Assembly: GCA_964007475.1 (NCBI GenBank)
Contig: OZ023273.1
Coordinates: forward strand, 3,882,176-3,946,175
Source of the DNA: Hybos culiciformis
Lineage: Eukaryota; Arthropoda; Insecta; Diptera; Hybotidae
Length of the DNA stretch: 64,000 nucleotides
Direction of reading: 5' to 3'
Of the stretch, positions 39,501 to 52,042 are shown one piece after another (position 1 is the stretch's first letter; each line of letters opens with the position of its first letter). The position numbers and the translations under genes were made by a program. The notes under the pieces are model-generated. The model made no database searches. It was not told the origin of the DNA and saw only the letters and a list, made by a program, of their open reading frames with translations.

Positions 39501-40079
39501 ATAATATTTCTCAATTTCTTTTTAATAGAATCGAAATAAATTAATGATTTTTACCAATCATTACATTTAAAATTTATATCGAAATGATATTTTCTCATAA
39601 TCACACTGTATTGCCAACCTAAAAAATTTCCTTGGTTTACCCTATTGTTAAAGTTACCAAAACATTGAACTACTCCTAAAAATAAAAATTAAAATGGGTG
39701 TCCCTAAAAAAAAATTTCAAAATTACGAAAATAAAATAAAATAATAAAGAGAATTATACATTTTTCATCATTTTGTTGAGCACCCTCTCCCTCATTTTTC
39801 CAGTTGGTAATATTTTATTTTCTACCCCAAAATAATATTTTCTTTAAGAAATATGTATTAGAGAACAGCTCAATATTTTTTGCGCGCAATATACAAAAAA
39901 AAAATATGCATGTGTCCTTTATAGAAAGGAAAATGTTAGTGTGAACTGTTTATTTTTTTTAAATTTTAGTATGTACTTCCTTTAATTACTATACTAACTA
40001 TACTTACTTTTGCTTTTTTTTAATTACCCGTCCCACAAAAAAACAACACAACACTTAATTCAAGTTGAGAACTTGAGAA
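36600..40079. other. AT-rich stretch with no supported gene
   Basis: Nothing convincing is seen. A possible exon follows a strong T-rich acceptor at 39102: a 30-codon open run (AYFPVANDSVFFEIELSRL) ends in a stop. It has no partner exon that I can identify and is not annotated as coding. Confidence 0.4.
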
Positions 40080-40084
40080 AATTA

Positions 40085-40180
40085 ATACAAATTCCAGCCC
40101 GAGGTGAGAATCGAACCGAATATGCCGTATGATAATGGAAAAACCACTTCAGTCGATATTGTCATTTTTCCACAAGTCTT
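40085..40180 (-). repeat. tRNA-like SINE trace with B-box
   Basis: On the minus strand, GGTTCGATTCTCACC (about 40102-40116) matches the RNA polymerase III B-box/T-arm consensus. A degenerate A-box-like GACTGAAGTGG lies about 40 bp before it. There is no clean acceptor stem, so this is not a functional tRNA gene. It fits the head of an old tRNA-derived SINE. Confidence 0.45.
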
Positions 40181-42292
40181 GCACAACGATAGTGTTATTT
40201 TTGCCAACTTGAATTTTACCATTGTAAACATAATAGATATAACATAAGAGTTCTGATGAATCAAAAAATCAAAAAACTATCGGCAGAAATTTTCCACCAT
40301 TATAACAAAAAAAAAACCCAAGAATTTAATAATTAACCGTCAACTTTGTGAAACACCTTGACTTTAATTATAATTTACGAAATATTGATTTTTCAACCCC
40401 AAAAAAAAAAAAATTGTTTTTCTTAACAAACCAGCATAAATAATTTTTCAAAATTACTTTCTTTTTACGCGCAATCACAAAAAAAAAAAAATTTTAAATA
40501 CGAAAAGAAATTTAATTAATTGATTGTTTTGATTATTATCTCTCATATGGAAAAAGTCAAAAAGGATATACATTTTTTTTTGTATGGATCACGGTCATAT
40601 ACATACATATTTTTTTTTTGATTTTTTAAATGGGACAACTTTTTAAGCCTAACTGAAGATTTATAAGGTTATAAATGGTCATTTCTTATTGAATAAATTA
40701 TTTTTTATTCAAAATAATCATTAAACATTTTTTTTTTTTTTATATATATTAAATTTCGCGTTTATAATCACGTTATGCAATCAATTTTTTTTGTGGTAAT
40801 TCTTTATTGTTTTCAATTTTCTTCGGCATAAGGAAAACAAAAAAAGCAAAATGCACATAATACCATTAACCGCGAGAAAATAATAAAAAATCATTTTTTA
40901 TTGACCAATGGTCAAATATTTAATTCTTTGACAGGATAGAAATTTTTAATATTTTTTTTTTTTTTAAGGGTTAAGCCTATTGTTTAGTTTTAGGACACTT
41001 GAAAAATTAATCTTGTGCCTATCATTATGATTTTTGTTTTAACCAAAAGTATGAGGTTTGTGAGTGAGTTTTCTATCGTAGGTTTTTGATTGTAGAATAT
41101 GTGATTTTTTAACATTTTAACATAAGTATATGTATTTGAATTCGGACCTTTGAAGTTAGGATATAGTTTCAGTAATTTGTTTAATGTCATTTCAGTACCC
41201 AATATCAATTAAAACTTTATGAGCAATAAACTTATCTAAAAACATGTTTTTTTTTTATTGAGAAACGAATAACTACGCACAAGACCAACAGAAATTAGTG
41301 AAAAAGAATACGAAAAATATGAAATAGACATAAAAAGTTAAGAATCAGTTGATTTAAAATAGTTATCAGTTGCTTCTTAATGAAGTGATAAATATATCCA
41401 AGAAGCGAAAAACACACATATCAATAACTTCTAAAAAGACAGCATCAATTAGTACGTACACAATGTTTTTTTCCAGTATGTGCACAATTCTTGATAATGA
41501 CTCAGTACATATATATTTTATAATTTCGCTTTTTTAATTCAATAACTGAGTCCAAAGTAACCAGTTCAACACTTTTTTAATTTGATATTTGCTATTTGAG
41601 GTTTTTTTTTAAATAATGTATAGATAGATATCTATTATTTTTTTTTCTCAAAGTATTAAACGAGGAATAAAAGCAATAAAACTGCAATATCATTAAAAAC
41701 AAGAAAATTTGTATTTAAATATTTTGATAAATGAATTACAAATGTAAATTAAAAATAAAAGCTATTAAAAAATTTTAAAAGAATATATAGGTACATATAA
41801 TAAAATTCATATTTGGTGTGAAACCAATAAGGATAATAATAAAACAAAAATCGCTGCCAGGATGTGTAAGTATAATAAAAATAAAATTTTTATTATCGTT
41901 GTTGGTCATTACATCAAAGTTATGGTAATGAATTTTCTATTTTTTGTTATTTATTTTATTTCACATAATAAGAGAAGGAATTACGTTTAAGTATTTTTCG
42001 ATTCCATTTGTGTACTCTAAATTTTGAATATTTTTGTTTTTATTCTAAGATAATATTCGTCACATAAGCTATGGAACAAAATATCTTGAAAAACACAATA
42101 GCTGTGAGAATGTTGAGAGTTGTTATTGAGGCTTCTTGTGGATTTTTTTAAAATATATTTTAAACATACATTTTTTTATTCACAGAAAAACTCTTATTCT
42201 GGCTGGGGGTTGATAGACGAACTTAAGTTAAAATTTATTAAGTATGATGGCTTTGCTTCGACCTAGAGCCTTATACTTAGAGTTCTCTAATT

Positions 42293-42602
42293 ACCTAGTT
42301 TTCATGACAGTCCAACCGTTGTTGAGTCGAAATGTGGTTGAAAAGAGGTCAAGTGCTTACGTGATGTAGTCGAAAAGCATGTGGTTGAACTGTTGAATTG
42401 AGTTTGAAAACAACAACAAAAAACAAACAAAACAAACAGCTGTTGCTTATTTTTAACCGGGTTAACCGTTTACATGGATAGAGTTAACTTAACCGAGCGA
42501 ATTTCTTGGGTTAAGTCAGGTTAACCCAGGTTAATTCTACCATCGTTTACATGTAGTTGAACCGTAGTTGAACCCGGTTTCAACTCTCCATGTAAACTAG
42601 GT
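42293..42602. mobile_element. Terminal-inverted-repeat element, about 310 bp, rich in GTTAACC-like repeats
   Basis: The left end reads ACCTAGTTTTCATGACAGT and the right end, reverse complemented, ACCTAGTTTACATGGAGAGT; both continue with related bases. The interior is full of short direct and inverted repeats (GGTTAACC, GTTGAACC, ACATG). It has no coding capacity. TTA/TAA outside the ends would extend the palindrome and may be target sequence. Confidence 0.65.
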
Positions 42603-43423
42603 AAATGTTAAAAGCCCTACAATCAATTTTTTAATTTTTAATAGTGTAACTGAAATCACAGGATTGAAAAAAGGTTATAAAGTCATTGTTTAATAAAAAA
42701 AAAATCATAGTTTTTCTTTCTAATAAATTAAAATTAAAGGGGTTTTATTGACAGAATAATAAAATACAATAAAAAAATTTCTTTAAAATTCATTTCTTAT
42801 TAAATTTTTGTTTAAATGAATTTAAAAAAAAAGGATTCTAATTTTATTGGCCATATCCTTTTGTTCTTAAAATAGTTTTTAATGACCATTCGCGGATTTT
42901 CTTCATTTTTTTTATTTTTTTAGGACTGATAACAATAAAAATTATAACAATACATATTTATGAGAAGTGGAAAACAAAAAGGTATATTCGCGGATTTTTT
43001 AACGATTTTAATAATAATAATTTCAATTCAAACAAAAATTTTTTTTTTTTTTATTTTATATATAGTTTATTAATGTTTTTGTTCATTTTTAAATTCAAAG
43101 GGTTGCAACTTCATAAAAATTATAATGGGATATTCTTTTTTGTTTAATATTAAAAAAAAAATAAAATCTGAAACTATGTTGATATTAAAAAAATGAAATA
43201 ATAACAATAAAATTTATATAAGACAAAATTATAAGAACTGTTTCAATATTTTACCTGGTCATTAGATTTCCTCAAATATTTTTTTATTACTGAAAAAAAA
43301 AAAATTGTCAAAATAATTCAATAATGATCACTTTTTAAAATTTTATTTAAAATTTTAAACCCAGCATTAAAACTTATACATATTTGTGTATTTTTGTTGA
43401 ATATTGCTGAAATTTCTCTAATC

Positions 43424-43813
43424 CAGAGGTTCTCAAACTTTTTGAACTGCGGAGCCCTCCAAAGGCATAATGATTTACACGGAGCCCCAGCGGTTCAGTA
43501 ATAACTAATTGTGTGTGTTCCAATCGATGATACATAACACCGAAAAGTAATTTATTTTTGTATACTTTGTATTTACAAATTCATAAATAAGCTATGTGTA
43601 ATATAGTGCAAAAATATGTCATAGTATGAGAATTTGCTTCCAGAAGCAGTCGTGATCAGTGAGGTTTCAAAACAACAAATTAATTTCATATATTAATTAT
43701 TAGCGGATTTAAATTTAGAATTCTTTTTCAAATTTGATTAGGAGATTCGCGCAGCACTTTGAGTAGACTCGCGGAACCCCGGGGCTCCGCGGAGCACACT
43801 TTGAGAAACGCTG
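43424..43813. mobile_element. Non-autonomous hAT-like DNA transposon, 390 bp
   Basis: The left terminus is CAGAGGTTCTCAAACTTT; the right terminus, reverse complemented, is CAGCGTTTCTCAAAGTGT. CAG...TTCTCAAA ends are characteristic of hAT elements. A perfect 8-bp duplication, CTCTAATC, flanks it at 43416-43423 and 43814-43821, exactly the hAT length. Internal segments such as GCGGAGCCC and GGGCTCCGC add subterminal complementarity and raise local GC. It is too short for a transposase. Confidence 0.92.
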
Positions 43814-44803
43814 CTCTAATCCAATAATAATATCAAATTTCGTATAATTATGGAACTTAGTGAATACGATTTTATTTTATTGTTCATTGGGAAATATATT
43901 TTTTTATCAAAATGCTGCCAGAATCCATGAAGTAGGTGACGTAATACTCTTTTTCTGTAATAGGCTTTATAAGATAAGTTCAAATATTCAATGAAAATAT
44001 TAGGCTGTGTGAACTAGTTTCAAAAATTATTAAATTAGAAAAGTTATTGAAGTAAATTAAATCTAGAAATGCATTATTTATTTAAATTTTTTGTTATTTT
44101 CAATTTTTTTTATTTTCTTTCTAATAGTAAAACTTAAATTTTTAGTTGTTTTTATTAGGGTGAAAGGGTCATGAATAATGTTGATGTTATGAGAAGTGAA
44201 CATTTTCTCTTATGCAAAAGGATTGACCCAAATGTGACCATATTCTTTTATTTTTAGATAGGATTAAAAGAAACATATTTTAAAGTGAACGTTTTAAATC
44301 CTAAGATAATAATTTAATTTTTTTTTTTTACCATTTTACAAAAGAAAGTAACCGTTTTTGATCGCTTGAGTTCAAAAAATTTACATGCTGGTTTTTTGAA
44401 CTTTTAAATTTCAAGTGGTCACAAATTGTTAAGAAAAAGATTGTTATTTTAAGATTTAAAAATAATCAAAGCAGAATATTCAATATTCGGAAATAAAATT
44501 TTGGAAGTTTATAAAGGCGAAAAAGAAAATTTAATTTTTTTAGAAAAGCTTCAAAAAATTCTTTACGGATTTCGATCCGCTCATTAAACGTTCTTATCAG
44601 AAATAGAAATAAAACAATAACTACTTAGTATATGTCACGATTAGTTAAGTGCGAGTTTAAACAAATTTAAAAACTATAATACTTTATTATTTATTTATTA
44701 CGATAAAAAAAATATCGCGATTAATTGAAATTCTTTATTTTTTTAATTGCTATTTTAAAAATAAACTTTTTATTTTTTATGAGAAAACCCAAACTCATTA
44801 GTG

Positions 44804-44839
44804 TATAAATACCTTTGCCTAAAAAATTAGAACTTCAGT
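44804..44839 (+). promoter_or_regulatory. TATA box and initiator of the trypsin gene
   Basis: TATAAAT (44804-44810) is followed about 31-33 bp later by the insect initiator TCAGT (44835-44839). The ATG comes only about 12 bases after the likely start of transcription. The arrangement suits a strongly inducible, single-exon gene. Confidence 0.75.
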
Positions 44840-44849
44840 TCTAAAAATC

Positions 44850-45653
44850 ATGAAATTAGCTTTGTTCGGTTTATTTGCATTTATCTGCCAAGCTTTGGCA
44901 GAAAATGAATTTGTTCCAAGGCTGGATGGACGCATTGTAGGTGGTGAAGATACAACAATTGAGCAATATCCTCATCAAATTTCCATGATATATATGTCGC
45001 AACATCGATGTGGAGGTTCAATTATTAATGAAAAAATGATCTTAAGTGCAGCTCATTGTGTTTTTGAAATTCCGTTTGAAAATTCGTTAAAAATTCGTGT
45101 TGGCACGTCGACAACCAATGGTGGAGTTGATTTTGGCGTCGATTCGATTCATGTACATGAAAACTATACGCCAGCAACTTATGATTATGATATTACATTA
45201 CTTATTTTGTCAGAAAGTTTAACATTTTCACCTTCAATTCAGCCAGTTGCGTTGCCAAATTATTTAGAAAATACCAGTGTAGGGACTGAGGCATTTGTCA
45301 CAGGATGGGGTCTAACATCTGAAGACGGATTTCTTTCCTCGCAGTTAAAAATGGTTCAAGTTAATATTGTGGATCATAACGAATGTCTTGCCGCATACAG
45401 CAATGCACCTGTAGGCATAGACAATCCAATCACTGAAAATATGATTTGTGCTGGACGTGCTGGAGGTGGATATGATGCATGCCAAGGTGATAGTGGTGGT
45501 CCAATGGTAGTTTTTGATGAGAATAAAAAGAGCAAATTGGTTGGAATAGTTTCATGGGGCTATGGTTGTGCTCAACCGAATTATCCTGGAGTTTACACTA
45601 AAGTATCTCAATTAAGAAATTGGGTTGAAGAAAAAATTCTTTTAGCTAATTAA
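44850..45653 (+). CDS. Trypsin-like serine protease (S1 family), secreted zymogen
   Basis: A 267-residue, intronless S1 peptidase. Residues 1-17 form a signal peptide (MKLALFGLFAFICQALA). A short propeptide ends at Arg28, cleaved before IVGG (29-32). The catalytic triad is visible: His69 in LSAAHC, Asp114 in YDYDITLL, Ser215 in GDSGGP. Asp209, six residues before the serine, lies at the base of the specificity pocket and, with the glycines of SWGYGC, predicts trypsin-like cleavage after Lys/Arg. Six cysteines in the protease domain (54, 70, 179, 200, 211, 240) fit the three conserved invertebrate trypsin disulfides. No clip or CUB domain is present. Single-domain secreted trypsins of this kind usually act in the gut; a salivary or haemolymph role is possible. 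The gene looks intact and may lie inside a large intron. Confidence 0.95.
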   Translation: MKLALFGLFAFICQALAENEFVPRLDGRIVGGEDTTIEQYPHQISMIYMSQHRCGGSIINEKMILSAAHCVFEIPFENSLKIRVGTSTTNGGVDFGVDSIHVHENYTPATYDYDITLLILSESLTFSPSIQPVALPNYLENTSVGTEAFVTGWGLTSEDGFLSSQLKMVQVNIVDHNECLAAYSNAPVGIDNPITENMICAGRAGGGYDACQGDSGGPMVVFDENKKSKLVGIVSWGYGCAQPNYPGVYTKVSQLRNWVEEKILLAN

Positions 45654-45668
45654 TTACTTATTATTATT

Positions 45669-45674
45669 AATAAA
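45669..45674 (+). terminator. Polyadenylation signal of the trypsin gene
   Basis: AATAAA occurs 16 bp after the stop codon, giving a very short 3' untranslated region. Confidence 0.6.
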
Positions 45675-45732
45675 TATAATGCTTGTGAAATTATTTGTTT
45701 TAAAATAAATTTTATGTTATAAATACCTTGTT

Positions 45733-46105
45733 GGAATGGATACGTGTTCCCTGAAAGTAAAAGCCCTACTTCCTCAACTTCAAGTATTTTCACGCCAAAC
45801 ACGTACCGCTTCAACGTCACACCCATATTTCGTAAAAATTCCCAGATGTGATAGAACGAGCTTCGGAGATTCGTTTTCAATTCGCACCTCGCGAATGTGA
45901 AATGCTCTCCCATTAAAGATGTTCCCGACAGCTGGTGGACGCTTGATTTACGACTTGCGCCACTTTAAGAAAAGTGTAAATGATTACCTACTCACTGTCC
46001 CACTTTTTAATCCCGTCTAAACTTCCTGTCCTCATTACCAAATCCATACTTCTTAGTATAAAAGGTATCCCACCTGGTGATTTGGTAGCTTTAATAAAAA
46101 AAAAA
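45733..46105 (+). pseudogene. 5'-truncated LINE (non-LTR retrotransposon) 3' end
   Basis: One plus-strand frame over about 45735-46020 resembles the C-terminal end of non-LTR retrotransposon reverse-transcriptase proteins: an Arg/Thr/Ser-rich RTS stretch, NALP, and FKKSVNDYL. It contains an in-frame TGA at 45898-45900 where this motif usually has Trp, and ends at TAA 46018-46020. About 75 bp of apparent 3' untranslated sequence and a ten-A run (46096-46105) follow. The upstream part of the element is missing. GC content is higher than the surroundings. It is a dead copy; the clade (Jockey, RTE or similar) cannot be decided here. The minus-strand open frame in the same place is a shadow. Confidence 0.66.
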
Positions 46106-49100
46106 TGTGGAAACCTTAAAAGTTTTTTTTTATTCATTAGTTGAAAAAAAAAAGTTTTATGCTTACATTATTATTAATTTGACTTGAAGAAAAATTCTCA
46201 TTCGTTGTAAATTGTAAAAAAAGTGAAAAAAAAAAAGAAGAAATCATGTAACCAGTACAATATTCTAAACAATAATCACACTAAAAATTTTACTTCAAAT
46301 TTTTTGCTTGAAAACCACTTTAATGTTTATTGTTTCCACGGACTCGAGGAAAAGTTTCAGTGTTATACTGATTCAGATGATGGTCTCGATTTTAAATCTA
46401 TTCCTTAAAATAATAATTAGTTAAAAATCATTCACTTTTTGTATTTTTGAACATATTCATCGAATATTGCAACAAATAGTAAAACTAAATTCTTCTCTGA
46501 ATCTGGGGATAAAACTTCTATTACCTAGTGTTATATAAAAATTATATACTGGACACGCTTGGATTTCAAGAAATATATTCGAGTTTTTTGTGTGTTGAAA
46601 ACTATAATTTAAACAAAGTATAATAAAAAAGTCAATATTGATGTCAAATAAGAATTAGAGAAATATTTCATAGAAAAAAAAAACTTATAATTTTATATAT
46701 ATAAATGTACTGCAGTTTACTCTATTTTTGAAATTCCAATTAAATGAATCAATTTTTTTTATTGAAACTCAATTAACTTCACATAAAATAAATTCAGTCA
46801 AGTGGGAAATAAAAGAAATTTCAGAATTTTTGAAAATTGAATAAAATGTATTATTTTTATGCACAAATACATACATTCATATGTACATAATTCTTCTTAA
46901 GATTTCTCTTATATTCTTTGACAAAATCGCTTGTAACAAAAAGTTAAAATCATATTGTTCATTTTTAATGGTACTTTACTAACCAATCTTAAAATACGTA
47001 AAATTTTGTTAATGACTTTATTTAGGGAGATGATGTTTTGTTTATGGACTTTATTTAGGGAAATGCATTTTATTTTTTTGGTTAAAAATTAGAAAGTAAG
47101 TATAGTTGGCAAGTTGTAAGGAAATTTATATGTATATCGCTCTAAGTTAAAAACCACGAAAATTATTAATACAATGTTTAATAACGAAGTTTAATATAAA
47201 AGCGAAGAACAATCTACATAATAGACAAAATATTACAAAATTGTACTTTTTTGATGTTGGAAAAAATATAATGATTACATTTTTATACCGAAAACATCCC
47301 AGTATCGTATCGATTCCTCTTAATTGTTAACTTTAAAACCTGGTATTTTAAAAAATTTAGTTTAAATAAGCTAAATAAATTTAGACTTTTAGAATCTTGA
47401 ATTTGGCATAAATAATTAATAATAAACATAACTCATTTTAAAACTTATAAAAATTTACTATTTTTAAAAAATCAAAAAATGTTTGAAGTATAGTTATATA
47501 TATCTTTCCCTCTAAGACAATGAAAACCGTCAAAATTCAGTCAACCATTCATCTATTTTTTGATTGCACACTTCAATTGCGACCCCAGTTTGAACTTAAA
47601 TAATTATTATTGTTATTCCTAAGATAAAAATTTATTTTTTTCGTTATTATTTCTATGAAACAGAATGAAAATTAAAATGAATAATTTGCGTATCTAACAA
47701 TTCGTTTTATTTACATATACATTATTATGTATATTTTTTATTTTCAACCTGTTGTCATTTTTGTTTTTAATGAATATTTAACAAAAATATAAAATGAAAT
47801 AATAATATTAATATGTATGTTATTTATGTTATTTTGTTATTTTTTTTTTTAATATTATGTCCTGGTGGTTAAAAATAATATACAGTAAATACCGCCAAAA
47901 TTAACCAACTTTGAAGTTAGATAGTTTTTTTTATTTAATTTATTCGCGGTAGGTTTTTTTTTTTTAGTAATTTCCATATAATTAGAATGTAAAATATGAT
48001 AAGTAGGTATATAGTAGAATACAGATAAAAGTATAAATGAAAGTATTTTTAAGTATATCTACTTTAACTAGAAAAAATCTTCAAATTATTTAATTACATT
48101 AATAAAGTTTTGAATTTTCCAGTCTGATCTCTGACTTTGACTATATTTTTGATACATACAAGTTTTATTTAATAAGCAACTTATTTTTGCAATGGTTTTT
48201 TCTAAAAAACTTAAATGATATTTCTTAATTACTTAATATGACTTACTTGTATATAAATGTAGATGTAATTCTAATTTCTTAAATTTTGACCCTTCTTGAC
48301 TAGTATTTTCCAAATTTTAATATAACTTAAGGTAATTAGGTTCAACTGAAAATAAATACAATATTGAAACCGCGTCAAGAACAGTAATCATTCGAGTGAA
48401 ACTTTATGTTAACAAATTCCTTGTTGTTTTTTGTATTTAATTTTCGTTTTTATTTAATTTAAGAAAAAAAAAAACACAAAGAAAATGTTTCCTATAAATT
48501 GCACTTGTTACATTATGAATGAATTTTACATATAAAGATACAGGGTTTGTATCTTCTAAAATTTTGAGTCAATAACCTGCATTTTATGAAAATGAGCTGG
48601 TAGTTTCCAAAAACCTACATTATTAATAAATAATTTTATTATACCTAAAGTTATAGAGTTTGTAATTTGTATTTAGTAAAATTTTAGTTTGTGAAACATT
48701 AACGTACTTTTTACGGAAATTACTTTGCAGTTTCCAGAAAGTTACTACAGGGCAGTTATTTTATGACAAGCCAATCATCATTTTTAAGAAATAAATAATC
48801 AAGTTCTTTAGACTTAAAATTAAGATACATTTACTTAAAGTTTTCATGTTTAATTCACAAAAAAAGAGTGTTTTATTATTTTTCTTTTATTAATTTAAAG
48901 TATACTTTGAGGTAATAGGACTTATCGAATAAAGTCTAAACTACTTAGTCCAAAATGGTATTAAATTGTTTATTATCTACTATATTACATTGGTGAAGTA
49001 ATTCATAACTGTGGAATAAGTTATTTCACTTTTGGAACTAGAACTATGGTTGAACAACCTACACAAAAATATTTCGTGCCAATGAGATATCTAGCGTAAT

Positions 49101-51788
49101 AGGTGTTTAATATTGAAGTAAAGCAAAAAAAATATTATTATATGATATTATTTGCTTCTTAAATTATGTAATTCACTAACATCCGGATATTAAATTATCA
49201 TTTTCATATATCTTTGGGGGTTTTTATTTAAAAGTAAGGTTTCTTTTGACAAAACAAACGAATAAAAAACAAAAACTACGTAGGGAAAAAAGTTTTGTTA
49301 ATTATTTAAAAAAATATATTTTTATATATTAAAGGTATTGATAATTTTATCAAAAACAGGTTGATCCTAGAGTTCCTTTACCTAGGAATTTATGTTACGC
49401 ATAAACGCGGGTTCAATGTTCTTTTAACATGATAACGCAACTTAATTACAATTTTTTTTTTTAATAAGAAAAAAAAATTCTTTGATAAATATATACCATT
49501 TATTTTTTCTTGGAATGATAGTAGTGTAGTTTTTATTTTGTAAATTCGAAAAAAATGTTATCATTTCATTATCATATCATTACAAAATTGTTGCTATAAA
49601 AAGCTAAATAAAAGATTTAAGGATTTTGGTAAGCAAAAGATATATTTTTGTGCAAAAATTTCCTTTCGGTATAGTCAATCGTGAAGACTCTTAAAAAGAT
49701 TAGTTTATTATACAAACGTGTTGTAAATCGAACATATTGTGACATAAATGCAAGTACTTATGATAAGCTTTACAAACATGTTGTTTTTAAATTTCGGCAT
49801 GACTCTTTCATTATTAATTTCTTAATGCTTTTGTTGAATATCTAAAATTTAGGAAGTTAAAATACGTCTCTTTTTTTAAATGGCACACGTGCAGAACACA
49901 AGACCGGAAAAATAGAAACCAAAAAAAAATAATTTTTTTTTCTGGTTCATCGTAATAAGACTAGACATATATAATAATATCTTATTCCATAAAAAAGAAG
50001 TATTCCCGCGCAATTTTTTTTTTCTTTAGGAAATAATAATTTCCATAGAATTTGTCATGCAAATTTTTTTTATTCTTTTTCAAAGAAAAATTCCCAATTC
50101 GGAAGTGACAGGAAGTGTAAATAGTTCCTTTTTATTGAAGAATAAAAAAAAATTTGCGTATAATATCTTGAGATGAACAGAAAGAAATCAAAAGTGTTTA
50201 TTCTTTGTTTGAGAAAAATTTTTGATTTAACGGAAACTACTTGATTTAATGAAATATGAGAGAATCTTATTTTTTTTTATTTCCTATAGATAGAAAATAG
50301 TTATCATTATACATAACATCATAATTATTTAAGTAGATATGTTTTCAATGCAAATTTTTTTTACAAATTATCAATATTAAAGAGAAAGTAAGTTTTTATC
50401 GAGATTGAAGATATAATATTGTTCTATTCTTAATGTCTTACAAAGTTAAAAATTTTTTTGACGGATGTTTATGGTCTCAAAATTCATCGAAGTGTATTTT
50501 AATAGAATCTGAATATTATCATAAAGGAAGTATAATATAGAGTAACTATGTCAAACAACTTTTTAAAATAACGTTTTTATTTTTTTTCCTATTTTTTCAG
50601 ACCCCCAAAACATATGTATAAGCAAAAAGCTTTTCTATTTTCTCTAATACTCATTAATTTTTTTTCTATTTTGAGGATGTTTAGTTTTATTACACAAAGT
50701 TCTAAAAATTCGAATGTAGTTGTGCGAAAAATCATAACAAATGAATAAATGAAAAAATATGTGTCTAAATTATGTATTGTTATGGTGTGCTAATATCAAT
50801 TTATAACATCTATGATTTTTTTTTTTAAAACTAGCATCTTCGTCTTTATTGAAATTTATAAAATCCTTATCATAAGTTATTTCAAATCAATAAATATATA
50901 TATTGCAATTTAATTTTTACATTAATAAAGAGATAATATGTCATAATATTTTATCTCCTTTGGATAAAATATTCTTAAACGATAGTGGGAGACATTGTTT
51001 TATTTTTATCGTGAATTTACGTTTAATTAGTTCATTCTTTAAAATAAATGTATTTATTAAAATATTTTGCATGAACTTTGTTTTAACTATTTAAATTTTG
51101 AAATATAAGGACATTAAAAAAATTATATCGGAATATTTTATTATTATTGGAAATTTATCAATTTGGATACGGAATTAAAATAAGTATAAATAATTTGAAT
51201 AAAATAAAGTAAATATTTATTCATTTATTTTATTTATTAATAAGTAGGTAAACGCACTTTTTTGAATGCGCGACCTTCACTTAAATAATTTAGTAATTCA
51301 TGAAGTTAGAGCTCCATAAAAAGTAGTCGGCTAAACAAGTTATTTTCTATCGACCCCAATCATAAAAAAAAAAAAATAAAAAAAAACTAATGATGTCCTT
51401 GAATTGAAATCAGAACAATTTTTATATCACAAAAATTATGACAATGATTTGGAAATATTTTATTTGATCTGTTTGAAATTACCAGATTTCGTATAAAAAT
51501 GTTTGATAACTATTTTGCTCAACATTTTTATAAAAAAAAGAATTTTAACAAACTGTATGCAATGCTGTTTGTACGCAATAAAATTATCAAAAAAATATGA
51601 TTTCTGGTTCACCGAAACAGACGAATGTTATGAACATAGATTTAAATTTTTGGAGTTGTTATTAACACTTTTAATAATAAAAGGCTCAAAATTTTTAAAA
51701 GGGATATTATTACAAAGTTAAAGTATACTTTGAAACCAAAATAAAAAACAAAAAAAACATTATTCCAATGATATAAAATAATGTGAAG
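46106..51788. other. AT-rich stretch with no supported gene
   Basis: Only short, biased open frames and many A/T runs are seen. No inverted-repeat element or splice-linked coding sequence was recognised over this 5.7 kb. Confidence 0.45.
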
Positions 51789-52042
51789 ATCGTCGGTCTC
51801 ATGCAAAAATCACGGAACTGCAAAAACATAGTTTTGAGAAAATTGGATTTAAATTTCTTTTTTTTAGTACGTTTTGATATTTTCGGGAAAATAGAAATAG
51901 TCATTGCGTATATATAATTTATGACAGCTTTCAACTTCTAACTTTGAACATATTAAAATTTTAGTTTTTTATGATTTTTCTACAATATTAGGTCAAAACG
52001 GCCAAAATTACAGTTTCGTGATTTATGCACGAGACCGACGAT
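51789..52042. mobile_element. Terminal-inverted-repeat MITE, 254 bp
   Basis: The left end ATCGTCGGTCTCATGCAAAA and the right end (reverse complement ATCGTCGGTCTCGTGCATAA) match over about 30 bp, continuing as ATCACGGAACTG / ATCACGAAACTG. The AT-rich interior has no coding sequence. Target duplications are not clear. Confidence 0.82.

Noticed and set aside
40085..40180. A functional tRNA gene
   Set aside because: The B-box is good but no paired acceptor or anticodon stem is visible.
45650..45913. 87-codon minus-strand open frame
   Set aside because: Shadow of the LINE remnant, whose plus-strand frame carries recognisable motifs.
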